A stretch of DNA of 39,265 nucleotides, taken from JAVKBW01 sp964352715. GTDB taxonomy: Bacteria > Pseudomonadota > Alphaproteobacteria > UBA8366 > Aestuariispiraceae. Each line of letters opens with the position of its first letter. Positions within the stretch are counted from its first letter, which is position 1. Shown piece after piece: positions 7,425 through 14,615 of the stretch. A program made the position numbers and the translations under genes. Location of the stretch: the NCBI GenBank assembly GCA_964352715.1, contig CAYGSU010000037.1, positions 1 to 39,265 on the forward strand. The letters are read 5' to 3'. The notes beneath the pieces were generated by a model. It was not told the origin of the DNA, made no database searches, and was given only the letters and a program-made list of their open reading frames with translations.

Positions 7425-8606
7425 ATGTCTGATGCAGTGCTTACCCGGAGCGATCAGCCGGGCTTCCAGACCTTTCGTATTCCCGAAACCGATGGCGAGA
7501 AGATCGGCATCATGGTGTGCGGCCACGGCAGCCGATCGACGGCTGCGGTTACCGAATTCCAGGCGATCGCCGAAGGGCTTCGGGCCCGGTTCGCCGATCA
7601 TCCGGTGGAATACGGGTTTCTTGAATTCGCGACACCCATCATCCGCACCGGGCTGGACAAGCTGCGCGAGGCCGGCTGCACGCGCGTGCTGGCCGTACCG
7701 GGCATGCTGTTCGCGGCCGGGCATGCAAAGAATGATATTCCGTCTGTATTGAACACCTACCAGGCCAGCAATCCCGGCATGGAAATCACCTATGGGCGGG
7801 AACTGGCGGTCGATCTTAAGATGCTGCAGGCCGCAGGCGACCGGATTCAGGAAGCGCTGGACCGGTGCGACGATAGTATCTCGATGCACGATACGCTGCT
7901 GATGGTGGTCGGCCGCGGCGCGTCAGACCCGGATGCGAATTCCAATGTCTCCAAGGTCATGCGCATGCTTTGGGAAGGCAAGGGCTTCGGCTGGGGCGAA
8001 GTCTGCTATTCCGGCGTCACCTTTCCGCTTGTCGAGCCGGGCCTTGAACATGCGACGAAGCTGGGCTTCAAGCGCATCGTTGTGTTTCCGTATTTTCTGT
8101 TCACCGGCATCCTGATCGACCGGATCTACCACTACACCGATGTCGTGGCGGAACGGCATCCCGAGATCGAATTCGTCAAGGCAGGATACCTGAACGATCA
8201 TGTCCGGGTGCTCGACACATTCGCTGATCGGCTGATGGAAATCGTCGAAGGCAAGAACAACATGAACTGCCAGATGTGCAAGTACCGCACGCAGGTGCTG
8301 GGTTTCGAGGCGGAAGTTGGCCTCGCCCAGGAAAGCCATCACCATCATGTGGAAGGCATCGGCACGGGCGACGCCGAGCCGCACGGTCATCACGGCCACG
8401 ACCACGATCATGATCATCACGCGCATGGCCACAGCCACGATCATGACCATGATCACCCCCACGACCACGATCACCATGCGCATGGTCACAGCCACGGTCA
8501 TGAGCATGGTCACGATCACGATCACGGTCACGACCACGGGCACCACCATCACCCCTATCCGCATGCCGACCATCCGCTGGGGCCGAAATCGATGAAGCAG
8601 GATTGA
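7425..8606 (+). CDS. cbiX: Sirohydrochlorin cobaltochelatase CbiX, long form, with Fe-S motif and His-rich tail
   Basis: A 393-residue two-domain chelatase that inserts cobalt into sirohydrochlorin at the start of the cobalt-early corrinoid route. The first domain has VCGHGSRS (His34) and LFAAGHAKNDIP (His100), the usual catalytic histidines. The second repeats the fold (VVGRGASDPDAN, VFPYFLFTGILIDR). M280-NCQMC-285 fits the MxCxxC motif that holds an Fe-S centre in Bacillus CbiX. The tail, residues 305-383, has about 38 histidines among Asp and Gly and probably stores or delivers metal. The ribosome site is ACAGGGG, about five bases before the ATG. It is the first gene of the operon. I see no cobalamin riboswitch in the 165-base leader. 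Confidence 0.95.
   Translation: MSDAVLTRSDQPGFQTFRIPETDGEKIGIMVCGHGSRSTAAVTEFQAIAEGLRARFADHPVEYGFLEFATPIIRTGLDKLREAGCTRVLAVPGMLFAAGHAKNDIPSVLNTYQASNPGMEITYGRELAVDLKMLQAAGDRIQEALDRCDDSISMHDTLLMVVGRGASDPDANSNVSKVMRMLWEGKGFGWGEVCYSGVTFPLVEPGLEHATKLGFKRIVVFPYFLFTGILIDRIYHYTDVVAERHPEIEFVKAGYLNDHVRVLDTFADRLMEIVEGKNNMNCQMCKYRTQVLGFEAEVGLAQESHHHHVEGIGTGDAEPHGHHGHDHDHDHHAHGHSHDHDHDHPHDHDHHAHGHSHGHEHGHDHDHGHDHGHHHHPYPHADHPLGPKSMKQD
8337..8573 (+). repeat. His-rich degenerate repeat at the 3' end of cbiX
   Basis: This stretch encodes residues 305-383 of CbiX. It is built of imperfect repeats of His-Asp and His-Gly codons. The unit DHHAHGHSH occurs twice, with synonymous differences in the DNA. The third-base variation shows that selection keeps the histidines rather than the DNA sequence. 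Confidence 0.85.
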
Positions 8607-8626
8607 ACAGGCGGGCGGTTGATCCG

Positions 8627-9280
8627 ATGACCGGTTACGACTATATCCGCGAGCCGTCGGCAATCTACGCCGAAAGCTTCGCCCTGTGCCGGGCCGCGAC
8701 GGATCTGTCGCGGTTCCCGGCGGATATGCACGCGCTGATCCTGCGTCTTGTGCATTCCGTCGGGCGGCCTGATGTCGTGGACAATCTGGCCTGGAGCGAC
8801 ACGCTCGTCACGGCGGCGTCCGATGCAATCGGCAACGGCAAGCCGATCCTGTGCGATGTGCGCATGGTGGCGGATGGCATCATCCGGTCGCGCCTGCCGA
8901 AAGGCGCTGATGTTTTGTGCACGATCGGGTTCGGCTCAACCGCCGGCATCGCCTCGCGCCTTGGCACCACCCGGTCGGCGGCGGCGGTAGAACTCTGGAA
9001 ACCCTGGCTTGAGGGCGCGGTCGTCGCCATTGGAAATGCGCCGACAGCCTTGTTTCATCTTCTTGAACGGCTAGAAGCGGGTTGGCCGAAACCGGCGGCG
9101 ATCCTGGGCTTTCCGGTCGGGTTTGTCGGTGCGGCTGAATCCAAAGTGGCACTCGTGGCGGCAGCGGCATCCGACCGGCTGAACATTCCCTTTATCACCT
9201 TGCAGGGGCGCGACGGCGGCAGCGCGCTGGCGGCGGCGGCGGTGAACGCTCTCGCCGGCAAAGGAGAAGAAGCGGCATGA
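8627..9280 (+). CDS. cobH: Precorrin-8X / cobalt-precorrin-8 methylmutase CobH/CbiC
   Basis: A 217-residue enzyme that moves the C11 methyl group to C12, giving (cobalt-)hydrogenobyrinate. The ATG at 8627 gives the start MTGYDYIREPSAIY, which lines up with known CobH N-termini. It also places the catalytic histidine at position 43 (RLVHSVG), the same number as in Pseudomonas denitrificans CobH. An in-frame TTG at 8603 overlaps the cbiX stop and is less likely. Other family blocks are PILCDVRMVADG, NTPALFHL-type AIGNAPTALFHLLE and PVGFVGAAESK. The stop overlaps the cobL start by four bases. Confidence 0.95.
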   Translation: MTGYDYIREPSAIYAESFALCRAATDLSRFPADMHALILRLVHSVGRPDVVDNLAWSDTLVTAASDAIGNGKPILCDVRMVADGIIRSRLPKGADVLCTIGFGSTAGIASRLGTTRSAAAVELWKPWLEGAVVAIGNAPTALFHLLERLEAGWPKPAAILGFPVGFVGAAESKVALVAAAASDRLNIPFITLQGRDGGSALAAAAVNALAGKGEEAA

Positions 9281-10494
9281 CGGAGCCGTCGAACAGGATT
9301 GCGATTGTCGGGATTGGTGAAGACGGGCTTGCCGGTCTTACCGCATCCGCCCGCGCGCTGATCGACGCCGCCGAGGTGCTGGTCGGTGGCGACCGGCATC
9401 TGGCGATGATCGATGGCGACCATCCGGCGGAACGGCTGACATGGCGCTCACCCCTGAAGGATACGGTTGCGGACATCGCAGCGCGGCGGGAAAAGCGTCT
9501 GGTCGTTCTGGCGACGGGTGACCCGATGAGCTACGGCATCGGCGTTACGCTGGGGCGTGAATTCGGCAAGGACGCGGTAACGGTGCTGCCGGCGGTTGGG
9601 GCATTCTCGCTGGCGGCGGCGCGGCTCGGCTGGCCGCTGGAGGATATCGACCGCCTCACCCTGCACGGTCGGCCGATGGCGATGCTGGCGGGTTTTGTCC
9701 GGCCCGGCGCGCGACTGCTCATCCTGTCGGAAGACGGAACCACGCCGGCGGCGGTCGCGTCCCATCTTACGGTCGCCGGCTATGGTCAAAGCAGAATTTG
9801 GGTGATGGAACATCTGGGCGGCGGTGACGAGGCAATCCTGTCCGGCACGGCAGCGGACTGGTCGATCGGTACATGCCGTGACCTCAACACCATCGCCATC
9901 GACTGCGTGGCCGGTGCGGGGGCAACGGTTTTCAGCCGGGCGGCCGGCCTGCCGGATGAAGCGTTCGACCACGATGGCCAGATGACAAAGCGGGAAGTGC
10001 GCGCGGCAACGCTGGCGGTTCTCGCCCCGCAACCCGGTGAACTGCTGTGGGATGTCGGCGCCGGGGCCGGATCTGTCGCCATCGAATGGATGCGGCTTGG
10101 CGGCAAGGCCATCGGGATTGAACGCTCCGCCGACCGGGTTGCCAAGGCAGCCGCCAATGCCTCGGCGCTTGGCGTGCCGCTGCTTCAGCTTGTTCGCGGC
10201 GATGCGCCGACGGCGCTGGATGGCTTGCCTGCGCCTGATGCGGTCTTTATCGGCGGCGGCATCACGGCGACCGGCCTTGCGGATCTGTGCTGGAAAAAGC
10301 TGAAACCCGGCGGGCGGCTGGTCTGCAATGCGGTCACCATGGAAGGGGAAAAAGCGCTAATTGATCTGCATGCGGAAATCGGTGGCGCAATGACCAGAAT
10401 AGCCGTATCACGCCTCGAACCGGTTGGGCCTTATCATGGATGGCGGCCCCTGATGCCGGTGACCCAGTTTCATGCGGTTAAAGGGTTCGAGTGA
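9277..10494 (+). CDS. cobL: Precorrin-6Y C5,15-methyltransferase (decarboxylating) CobL = CbiE+CbiT
   Basis: A 405-residue bifunctional enzyme that methylates C5 and C15 and decarboxylates the C12 acetate. The N-terminal CbiE part (about 1-205) is a class III tetrapyrrole methylase with IVGIGEDGLAGL and VLATGDPMSYGIG. The C-terminal CbiT part (about 225-400) is a Rossmann methyltransferase with LWDVGAGAGSVAIEWM and a VFIGGGIT strand. The start is an ATGA overlap with cobH and the stop is a TGATG overlap with the next small gene. These give tight translational coupling. Confidence 0.95.
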   Translation: MTEPSNRIAIVGIGEDGLAGLTASARALIDAAEVLVGGDRHLAMIDGDHPAERLTWRSPLKDTVADIAARREKRLVVLATGDPMSYGIGVTLGREFGKDAVTVLPAVGAFSLAAARLGWPLEDIDRLTLHGRPMAMLAGFVRPGARLLILSEDGTTPAAVASHLTVAGYGQSRIWVMEHLGGGDEAILSGTAADWSIGTCRDLNTIAIDCVAGAGATVFSRAAGLPDEAFDHDGQMTKREVRAATLAVLAPQPGELLWDVGAGAGSVAIEWMRLGGKAIGIERSADRVAKAAANASALGVPLLQLVRGDAPTALDGLPAPDAVFIGGGITATGLADLCWKKLKPGGRLVCNAVTMEGEKALIDLHAEIGGAMTRIAVSRLEPVGPYHGWRPLMPVTQFHAVKGFE

Positions 10495-10838
10495 TGCAAG
10501 ACCGGCTATGTTCTCAATACGAGGATCTTGAATTGTGGCAGGCGTCCACTGATCTGGCGCTGGCGGTCAAACAGGCGCTGGGCGAAGCGGCGCATGCCGG
10601 ACCAGGCGTAACGGCGCTGGTGACAGCGGCGGAAATACCGGCGACGCTGGCGACGGCCTATACATTACCCGAAGCTGAAATTATCGACCATATCGGCAAG
10701 GCGATGGAGAAGCTGATCCTTCTTGAACATCTGCTTTTGTTGCTCGACTGCCATTCGGTGGCCCCGTCGCTTGATTTGCTGAAGGCTGAATTCGCCGCCC
10801 TGCTTGAAGATGATTATGGTGATTTCGACGATGAGTAA
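10494..10838 (+). CDS. Small S23-like four-helix-bundle protein inside the cob operon
   Basis: A 114-residue protein that is not a known corrinoid enzyme. It is all-alpha by inspection. The opening YEDLELWQASTDLALAVKQA resembles the first helix of the 23S rRNA intervening-sequence (S23, four-helix-bundle) family. EIPATLATAY falls where that family has a SIPSNIAEGY-like segment, and GKAMEKLILLEHLLLLLD matches its last amphipathic helix. The C-terminus is very acidic (LEDDYGDFDDE). It is coupled to cobL by TGATG and overlaps the cobI start by eight bases, so it is made together with both. The family match is weak and the function unknown; it could be a scaffold or an intermediate-channelling protein. 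GTG at 10491 is an alternative start. Confidence 0.75.
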   Translation: MQDRLCSQYEDLELWQASTDLALAVKQALGEAAHAGPGVTALVTAAEIPATLATAYTLPEAEIIDHIGKAMEKLILLEHLLLLLDCHSVAPSLDLLKAEFAALLEDDYGDFDDE

Positions 10839-11547
10839 GGGCACCGCCTACGGCATCGGGGTCGGACCCGGCGATTCCGAACTGCTGACGCTGAAGGCGT
10901 TCAGGCTGATTCAGGAATGTCCTGTGCTGGCCTGGCCGGCGACTCTGGAAAATGAATCGACCGCACGGGCCATCGCTGAACCGCATATTCCCGCCGACCG
11001 GATCGAGATCCCGATCCGGATGCCGATGGTGGAATCCCGGTTTCCTGCTCAGGATGTCTACGATCAGGCGGCTGTTGAGATCGGCGGTCACTTGTCGGAA
11101 GGACGCGATGTCGCCGTATTGTGCGAGGGCGACCCGTTCTTTTATGGATCCTTCATGTATCTGTTCGCTCGCCTTTCCGAGCATCATTCGGTTGAAGTTG
11201 TCCCCGGTGTCAGCAGCCTTACCGCCGTTCCTGCGGCGCTCGGCGTACCGCTGGCATCCCGCAATGATGTGCTAACCGTGCTGCCCGGTCCGCTTGACGA
11301 GGATGTGCTGACAGCACGCCTGCGCGATTGCGAGGCCGCCGCAATCATCAAGGTCGGCCGGCATCTGCCGAAAATCCGGCGGGTTCTCGAAACGCTGGGG
11401 CTGCTGGATAACGCACGCTACGTTCAGCATGCAACGATGGAGAAGCAGTTGGTCGAACCGCTGGCGAACATGCCCGCCGATATGAAAGCGCCGTATTTTT
11501 CCATGGTCATCGTGCATCGCCGCGGCGAAGCCTGGCGGCTGTCATGA
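10831..11547 (+). CDS. cobI: Precorrin-2 / cobalt-factor II C20-methyltransferase CobI/CbiL
   Basis: A 238-residue class III methyltransferase that adds a methyl group at C20 using SAM. It opens with MSKGTAYGIGVGPGDSELLT, the glycine-rich SAM loop. It then has CEGDPFFYGSFMYL, and VEVVPGVSSLTAVPAALGVPL as separate recognisable CobI blocks. I start at the ATG at 10831, eight bases inside the previous gene, because earlier in-frame codons add residues before the conserved start. The stop overlaps the next gene by four bases. Confidence 0.95.
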   Translation: MSKGTAYGIGVGPGDSELLTLKAFRLIQECPVLAWPATLENESTARAIAEPHIPADRIEIPIRMPMVESRFPAQDVYDQAAVEIGGHLSEGRDVAVLCEGDPFFYGSFMYLFARLSEHHSVEVVPGVSSLTAVPAALGVPLASRNDVLTVLPGPLDEDVLTARLRDCEAAAIIKVGRHLPKIRRVLETLGLLDNARYVQHATMEKQLVEPLANMPADMKAPYFSMVIVHRRGEAWRLS

Positions 11548-13343
11548 CAGCCCTGATCGCGCTGACGGCCGAAGGATCGGCTCTTGCCCGCCGCTTGCAG
11601 GCGGCGCTTCCTGATTCCGTAACTTTCGGAAAGACAGGGCGGGCTGACGGGCTGGACCAGACTTTCGACGATGTTCAGGCCCTTTTGCAGGCGAAGTATC
11701 TTGAAGGCACGCCGATTGTCGCGATCATGGCGGCCGCGATACCGGTACGGCTTCTGGCCCCGCTGCTGGGCGACAAGCATGTTGAACCGCCGGTCATCGC
11801 GGTTTCCCAGGATGGGGCGAGCGTGGTGCCGCTGCTGGGTGGCCACCGTGGCGCAAACCGGCTGGCGGTGACAATAGCCGAAGCGACAGGCGGTCATGCT
11901 GCGGTTACGACCGCCGGAGATGTCGATCTGGGCTATGCGCTGGATGATCCGCCGCCGGGCTGGGTTGTCGCCAATCCCCAGCTCGTGAAGCCGGTAACCG
12001 CGGCGTTGCTGGCGGGAGAGAAAGTGGCACTGATGCAGGAAGCCGGACCAGGCGACTGGCCGCCGGGTGACCGGTTTGCCGATGGCGGCGACTATACGGT
12101 GCGGGTTACCGATCGCGCTGAAGCATCGACACCGACAACCCTTGTGCTGCACCCGCCTGTCCTAGCGGTCGGCATCGGCTGCGAACGCGATATTCCGGCT
12201 GAGGATGGCGTTGCTGCGGTTCGGCAGGTCCTCAAGGCACAGGGGTATGCGCCCGACTCTGTGGCGGCAATCGGTTCGGTCGATCTGAAAGCAGACGAGC
12301 CGGCAGTGCTGGCCGCAGCGCGTGCGCTTGGCGGCACGGCGCGGTTTTTCACGGTCGATGAGTTGGAAGCGCTGACGCCGCGTCTCAAGAACCCGTCCGA
12401 TGTCGTGTTTCAGGAAATCGGCTGCCACGGGGTGGCAGAAGCGTCGGCGCTGGCCCTTGCCGGGCCGGAAGCCAGTCTCGTTGTCGAAAAGCAACGCGTC
12501 GGCAAGGTTACGGTGGCGGTTGCCAAAGCACCACGCCTCGCAGCCGAACCGGCAGGCCGGGAAGGGGGCAGGCTGTTCGTTGTCGGCACCGGGCCGGGCC
12601 AGGCAGCGTGGCGCACGGGCGAAAGCGTGAAAGCCCTGAAGGCGGCGGATACGGTGGTCGGCTATGGCCTGTACCTTGATCTCGTCAGCGACCTGATCGC
12701 CGGCAAGGACCGGCTGGAATCGCCGCTGGGCGCGGAAGAAGACAGGGTGCGTCTGGCGCTGGAGACGGCAGCGAGCGGCAAGACCGTCGCGCTGGTCTGT
12801 TCCGGCGACCCCGGCATCTACGCGCTCGCCACATTGGTCTTCGAAGTGCTGGAGAAATCGGAAGACCGCGCCATGCGCGGTGTCGAAATTGCAGTCTGCC
12901 CTGGCGTGTCGGCCTTTCAGGCAGCCTCGGCCCGCCTCGGCGCGCCGATGGGCCACGATTTTTGCCTGATATCCCTGTCCGACCTGCTGACCCCGCGTGA
13001 GGCCATTCTGAAACGACTGGATGCCGCAGCGTCGGCTGATTTCGTAACCGCCTTCTATAATCCGCAAAGCCTGCGGCGGCGGTCGCTTCTCGGCGAGGCG
13101 CGCGACAGGATCGCTGCACACAGACCGGCGGATACACCGGTCGCCATCGCACGGTCTCTCGGAAGACCGGAAGAACATATCGAGATTACGACGATCGGGG
13201 AATTCAATACGGAAAGCGTCGACATGCTGTCGCTTGTGGTGATCGGCAATTCTGAAACGCGGCGCATTGATGTGGCGGGGCGGTCGTTCATGTATACACC
13301 GCGTGGCTATGCGCAGAAGTCGGCGAAAAAGGGGGCGGCATGA
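11544..13343 (+). CDS. cobJ: CbiG-CobJ fusion: cobalt-precorrin-5A hydrolase + precorrin-3B C17-methyltransferase
   Basis: A 599-residue natural fusion. Residues about 1-330 are CbiG, which opens the delta-lactone and releases acetaldehyde from cobalt-precorrin-5A. They include the N-terminal block IMAAAIPVRLLAPLLGDK, the SGH-like PLLGGHRGAN, and a C-terminal CobE/CbiG_C domain starting AVGIGCERDIP (about 207-328). Residues about 343-590 are CobJ/CbiH, the ring-contracting C17 methylase, with LFVVGTGPG, CSGDPGIYALA and CPGVSAFQAASARLG. A short Ala/Pro/Gly-rich linker (about 330-342) joins them. The CbiG half is a marker of the cobalt-early route. ATGA overlaps occur at both ends. Confidence 0.93.
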   Translation: MTALIALTAEGSALARRLQAALPDSVTFGKTGRADGLDQTFDDVQALLQAKYLEGTPIVAIMAAAIPVRLLAPLLGDKHVEPPVIAVSQDGASVVPLLGGHRGANRLAVTIAEATGGHAAVTTAGDVDLGYALDDPPPGWVVANPQLVKPVTAALLAGEKVALMQEAGPGDWPPGDRFADGGDYTVRVTDRAEASTPTTLVLHPPVLAVGIGCERDIPAEDGVAAVRQVLKAQGYAPDSVAAIGSVDLKADEPAVLAAARALGGTARFFTVDELEALTPRLKNPSDVVFQEIGCHGVAEASALALAGPEASLVVEKQRVGKVTVAVAKAPRLAAEPAGREGGRLFVVGTGPGQAAWRTGESVKALKAADTVVGYGLYLDLVSDLIAGKDRLESPLGAEEDRVRLALETAASGKTVALVCSGDPGIYALATLVFEVLEKSEDRAMRGVEIAVCPGVSAFQAASARLGAPMGHDFCLISLSDLLTPREAILKRLDAAASADFVTAFYNPQSLRRRSLLGEARDRIAAHRPADTPVAIARSLGRPEEHIEITTIGEFNTESVDMLSLVVIGNSETRRIDVAGRSFMYTPRGYAQKSAKKGAA

Positions 13344-14104
13344 AAGTATATTTTATCGGCGCGGGGCCGGGCGCGCCCGATCTGATCACCGTGCGCGGAC
13401 TGAAACTCATTCAGTCCTGTCCGGTCTGTCTCTATGCCGGCTCGCTGGTGCCGGAAGCGGTGGTCGCGGAAGCACCGGACGGGGCGCGGGTGCTGGATAC
13501 CGCACCGATGCATCTTGACGAGATCATGAGCGAAATCGAAGCGGCACGTGACCGCAACGAGGATGTGGCCCGGGTGCATTCCGGCGACCCGTCGCTGTAT
13601 GGCGCGATTGCGGAACAGATCCGCCGGCTCGATGCGCTTGGCATCGACTATGAAATAACGCCCGGCGTTTCAGCCTATGCGGCAGCAGCGGCGATCTTAA
13701 AAACCGAACTGACCCTGCCGGAAATCGCCCAGACGATCATCCTTACGCGCACCGCCGTTCGCGCCTCGGGCATGCCGGAAGGCGAAGACCTGGACACGCT
13801 CGGCCGCACGGGGGCGACACTGGCAATTCATCTGTCCATCAACAATATGGCGAAAGTGGTGCGTGAGCTGACCCCGCATTACGGTGAAGACTGTCCGGTT
13901 GCGATCATCTATCGCGCGACCTGGCCGGACCAGCTGGTGATCACCGGAACCCTGGGCGATATCAGGCCGAAGGTGAAAGCAGCCAAGATCACCAGAACAG
14001 CGCTGATTCTGGTCGGCCGGGTGCTCGGTGAAGGAATAGCGTTCAACGACAGCCGTCTGTATGCGGCCGATCATACCCATGTCTTGCGGGAAAAGGCAGT
14101 CTAG
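13340..14104 (+). CDS. cobM: Precorrin-4 / cobalt-precorrin-4 C11-methyltransferase CobM/CbiF
   Basis: A 254-residue class III methyltransferase that methylates C11. It has the SAM loop FIGAGPGAPDLIT, the family block CLYAGSLVPEAV, VHSGDPSLYGA and ITPGVSAYAAAAA. YRATWPDQ and TRTALILVG near the end are also typical. It starts in an ATGA overlap with the cbiG-cobJ gene and is the last gene of this operon. Structured intergenic DNA follows. Confidence 0.95.
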   Translation: MKVYFIGAGPGAPDLITVRGLKLIQSCPVCLYAGSLVPEAVVAEAPDGARVLDTAPMHLDEIMSEIEAARDRNEDVARVHSGDPSLYGAIAEQIRRLDALGIDYEITPGVSAYAAAAAILKTELTLPEIAQTIILTRTAVRASGMPEGEDLDTLGRTGATLAIHLSINNMAKVVRELTPHYGEDCPVAIIYRATWPDQLVITGTLGDIRPKVKAAKITRTALILVGRVLGEGIAFNDSRLYAADHTHVLREKAV

Positions 14105-14125
14105 GGAACTGAATGGACTGGCTCC

Positions 14126-14223
14126 GGCCCGGGTCTTCACCCGCTTTGCGCGTCGTGACGATGCGCAAGGGGTAAGGGCGAGGGTCGCAACCAGCCCTAT
14201 AGTCTTCGAGACAGGCCCGGGCC
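14126..14223. other. Structured intergenic element (possible ncRNA or palindromic repeat)
   Basis: A 98-base segment has an outer stem GGCCCGGG (14126-14133) with CCCGGGCC (14216-14223). Inside is a 10-bp hairpin TTGCGCGTCG/CGATGCGCAA (14146-14168, one G-T pair, three-base loop). Next comes a 5-bp stem AGGGC/GCCCT (14175-14198), then a small GTCT/AGAC hairpin (14202-14212). The arrangement resembles a multi-branched RNA. I do not recognise the family, and no B12 box is present. It lies 21 bases after the cobM stop, so it may instead work in 3'-end formation. Confidence 0.4.
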
Positions 14224-14225
14224 AA

Positions 14226-14321
14226 CTCTTTCCGGCATATGCTTGAACGGCAAATACAAGCAAGTTTTGAAAGAGCGGCCCGGAACCGGGGCCAGGGTTT
14301 CCCTCTTAAAAGAGCGAAACC
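14226..14321. other. Run of three inverted repeats between cobM and the 47-residue gene
   Basis: CTCTTTC (14226-14232) with GAAAGAG (14269-14275) encloses GCTTG (14241-14245) with CAAGC (14257-14261). Next is GGCCC (14277-14281) with GGGCC (14289-14293). Last is GGTTTC+CTCTT (14296-14307) with AAGAG+GAAACC (14310-14321), which overlaps the stop codon of the minus-strand small gene. These probably end transcription of the convergent units, although no long T run follows any of them. Confidence 0.35.
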
Positions 14322-14449
14322 AGCATCATTGCGAAGCCTGTCGTGGCTTCGGTGGCAATCAGTGCGGCGCCGAGAACCATGCCTGAAATCAAACCGATCA
14401 GAACGTTCCGCGCCGTATTCGGTGTGTCTTCTGTCTGGGTTGTAACCAT
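14306..14449 (-). CDS. 47-residue single-pass membrane protein, unknown
   Basis: The ATG at 14449 is preceded by GAGGAG nine bases upstream, the best ribosome site in the region; an ATG 13 codons earlier (14488) has none. The product has a polar, Thr-rich N-terminus (MVTTQTEDTPNTARN). A hydrophobic, glycine/alanine-rich helix follows, VLIGLISGMVLGAALIA, then a short second hydrophobic stretch, TGFAMMLVSLF. The GxxxG-type spacing suggests helix packing with a partner. I do not recognise the family. It looks like a genuine gene because of its ribosome site, a -10-like AATAAT and a perfect CRP-type palindrome at the right spacing upstream. Confidence 0.6.
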   Translation of the reverse strand: MVTTQTEDTPNTARNVLIGLISGMVLGAALIATEATTGFAMMLVSLF

Positions 14450-14504
14450 GATCGTCGTCTCCTCTGTCTCTATGGTCAGATTATTCATGCCCGACGTTTT
14501 CGTC

Positions 14505-14520
14505 TGTGACTGGTGTCACA
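14505..14520. promoter_or_regulatory. CRP-family operator (TGTGA-N6-TCACA) before the 47-residue gene
   Basis: TGTGAC-TGGT-GTCACA is a perfect palindrome and an exact match to the CRP consensus TGTGA-N6-TCACA. On the minus strand a -10-like AATAAT lies at 14485-14480. This puts the site centre about 40 bases before the expected start of transcription, the classic class II activator position. Confidence 0.6.
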
Positions 14521-14588
14521 TAGACGTGATTTAAGGCGCATTTTAGAAGAATCAGCGAGGATTCGCGGCGTAACGTGTTGAATTGATG

Positions 14589-14615
14589 GCAGAAAAATTT
14601 CCAGGCTTTTTCTGC
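14589..14615 (-). terminator. Weak hairpin at the nitrile hydratase beta stop
   Basis: GCAGAAAAA (14589-14597) pairs with TTTTTCTGC (14607-14615), nine bases each side, overlapping the stop codon. The stem is A/T-rich with little GC core, so termination would be inefficient. Confidence 0.3.

Noticed and set aside
8337..8573. Tandem-looking repeats that could be mistaken for a CRISPR array
   Set aside because: No constant repeats with unique spacers; they are degenerate codons in frame with CbiX.
7923..8663. Minus-strand frame opposite the cbiX His-rich tail, giving Met/Val-rich 'membrane' sequence
   Set aside because: The Met/Val repeats are only the complement of His/Asp codons; the sense strand is clearly CbiX.
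14043..14225. 60-codon minus-strand frame overlapping the cobM end and the structured element
   Set aside because: No ribosome site, Arg/Pro-rich translation, and the DNA is dominated by inverted repeats.
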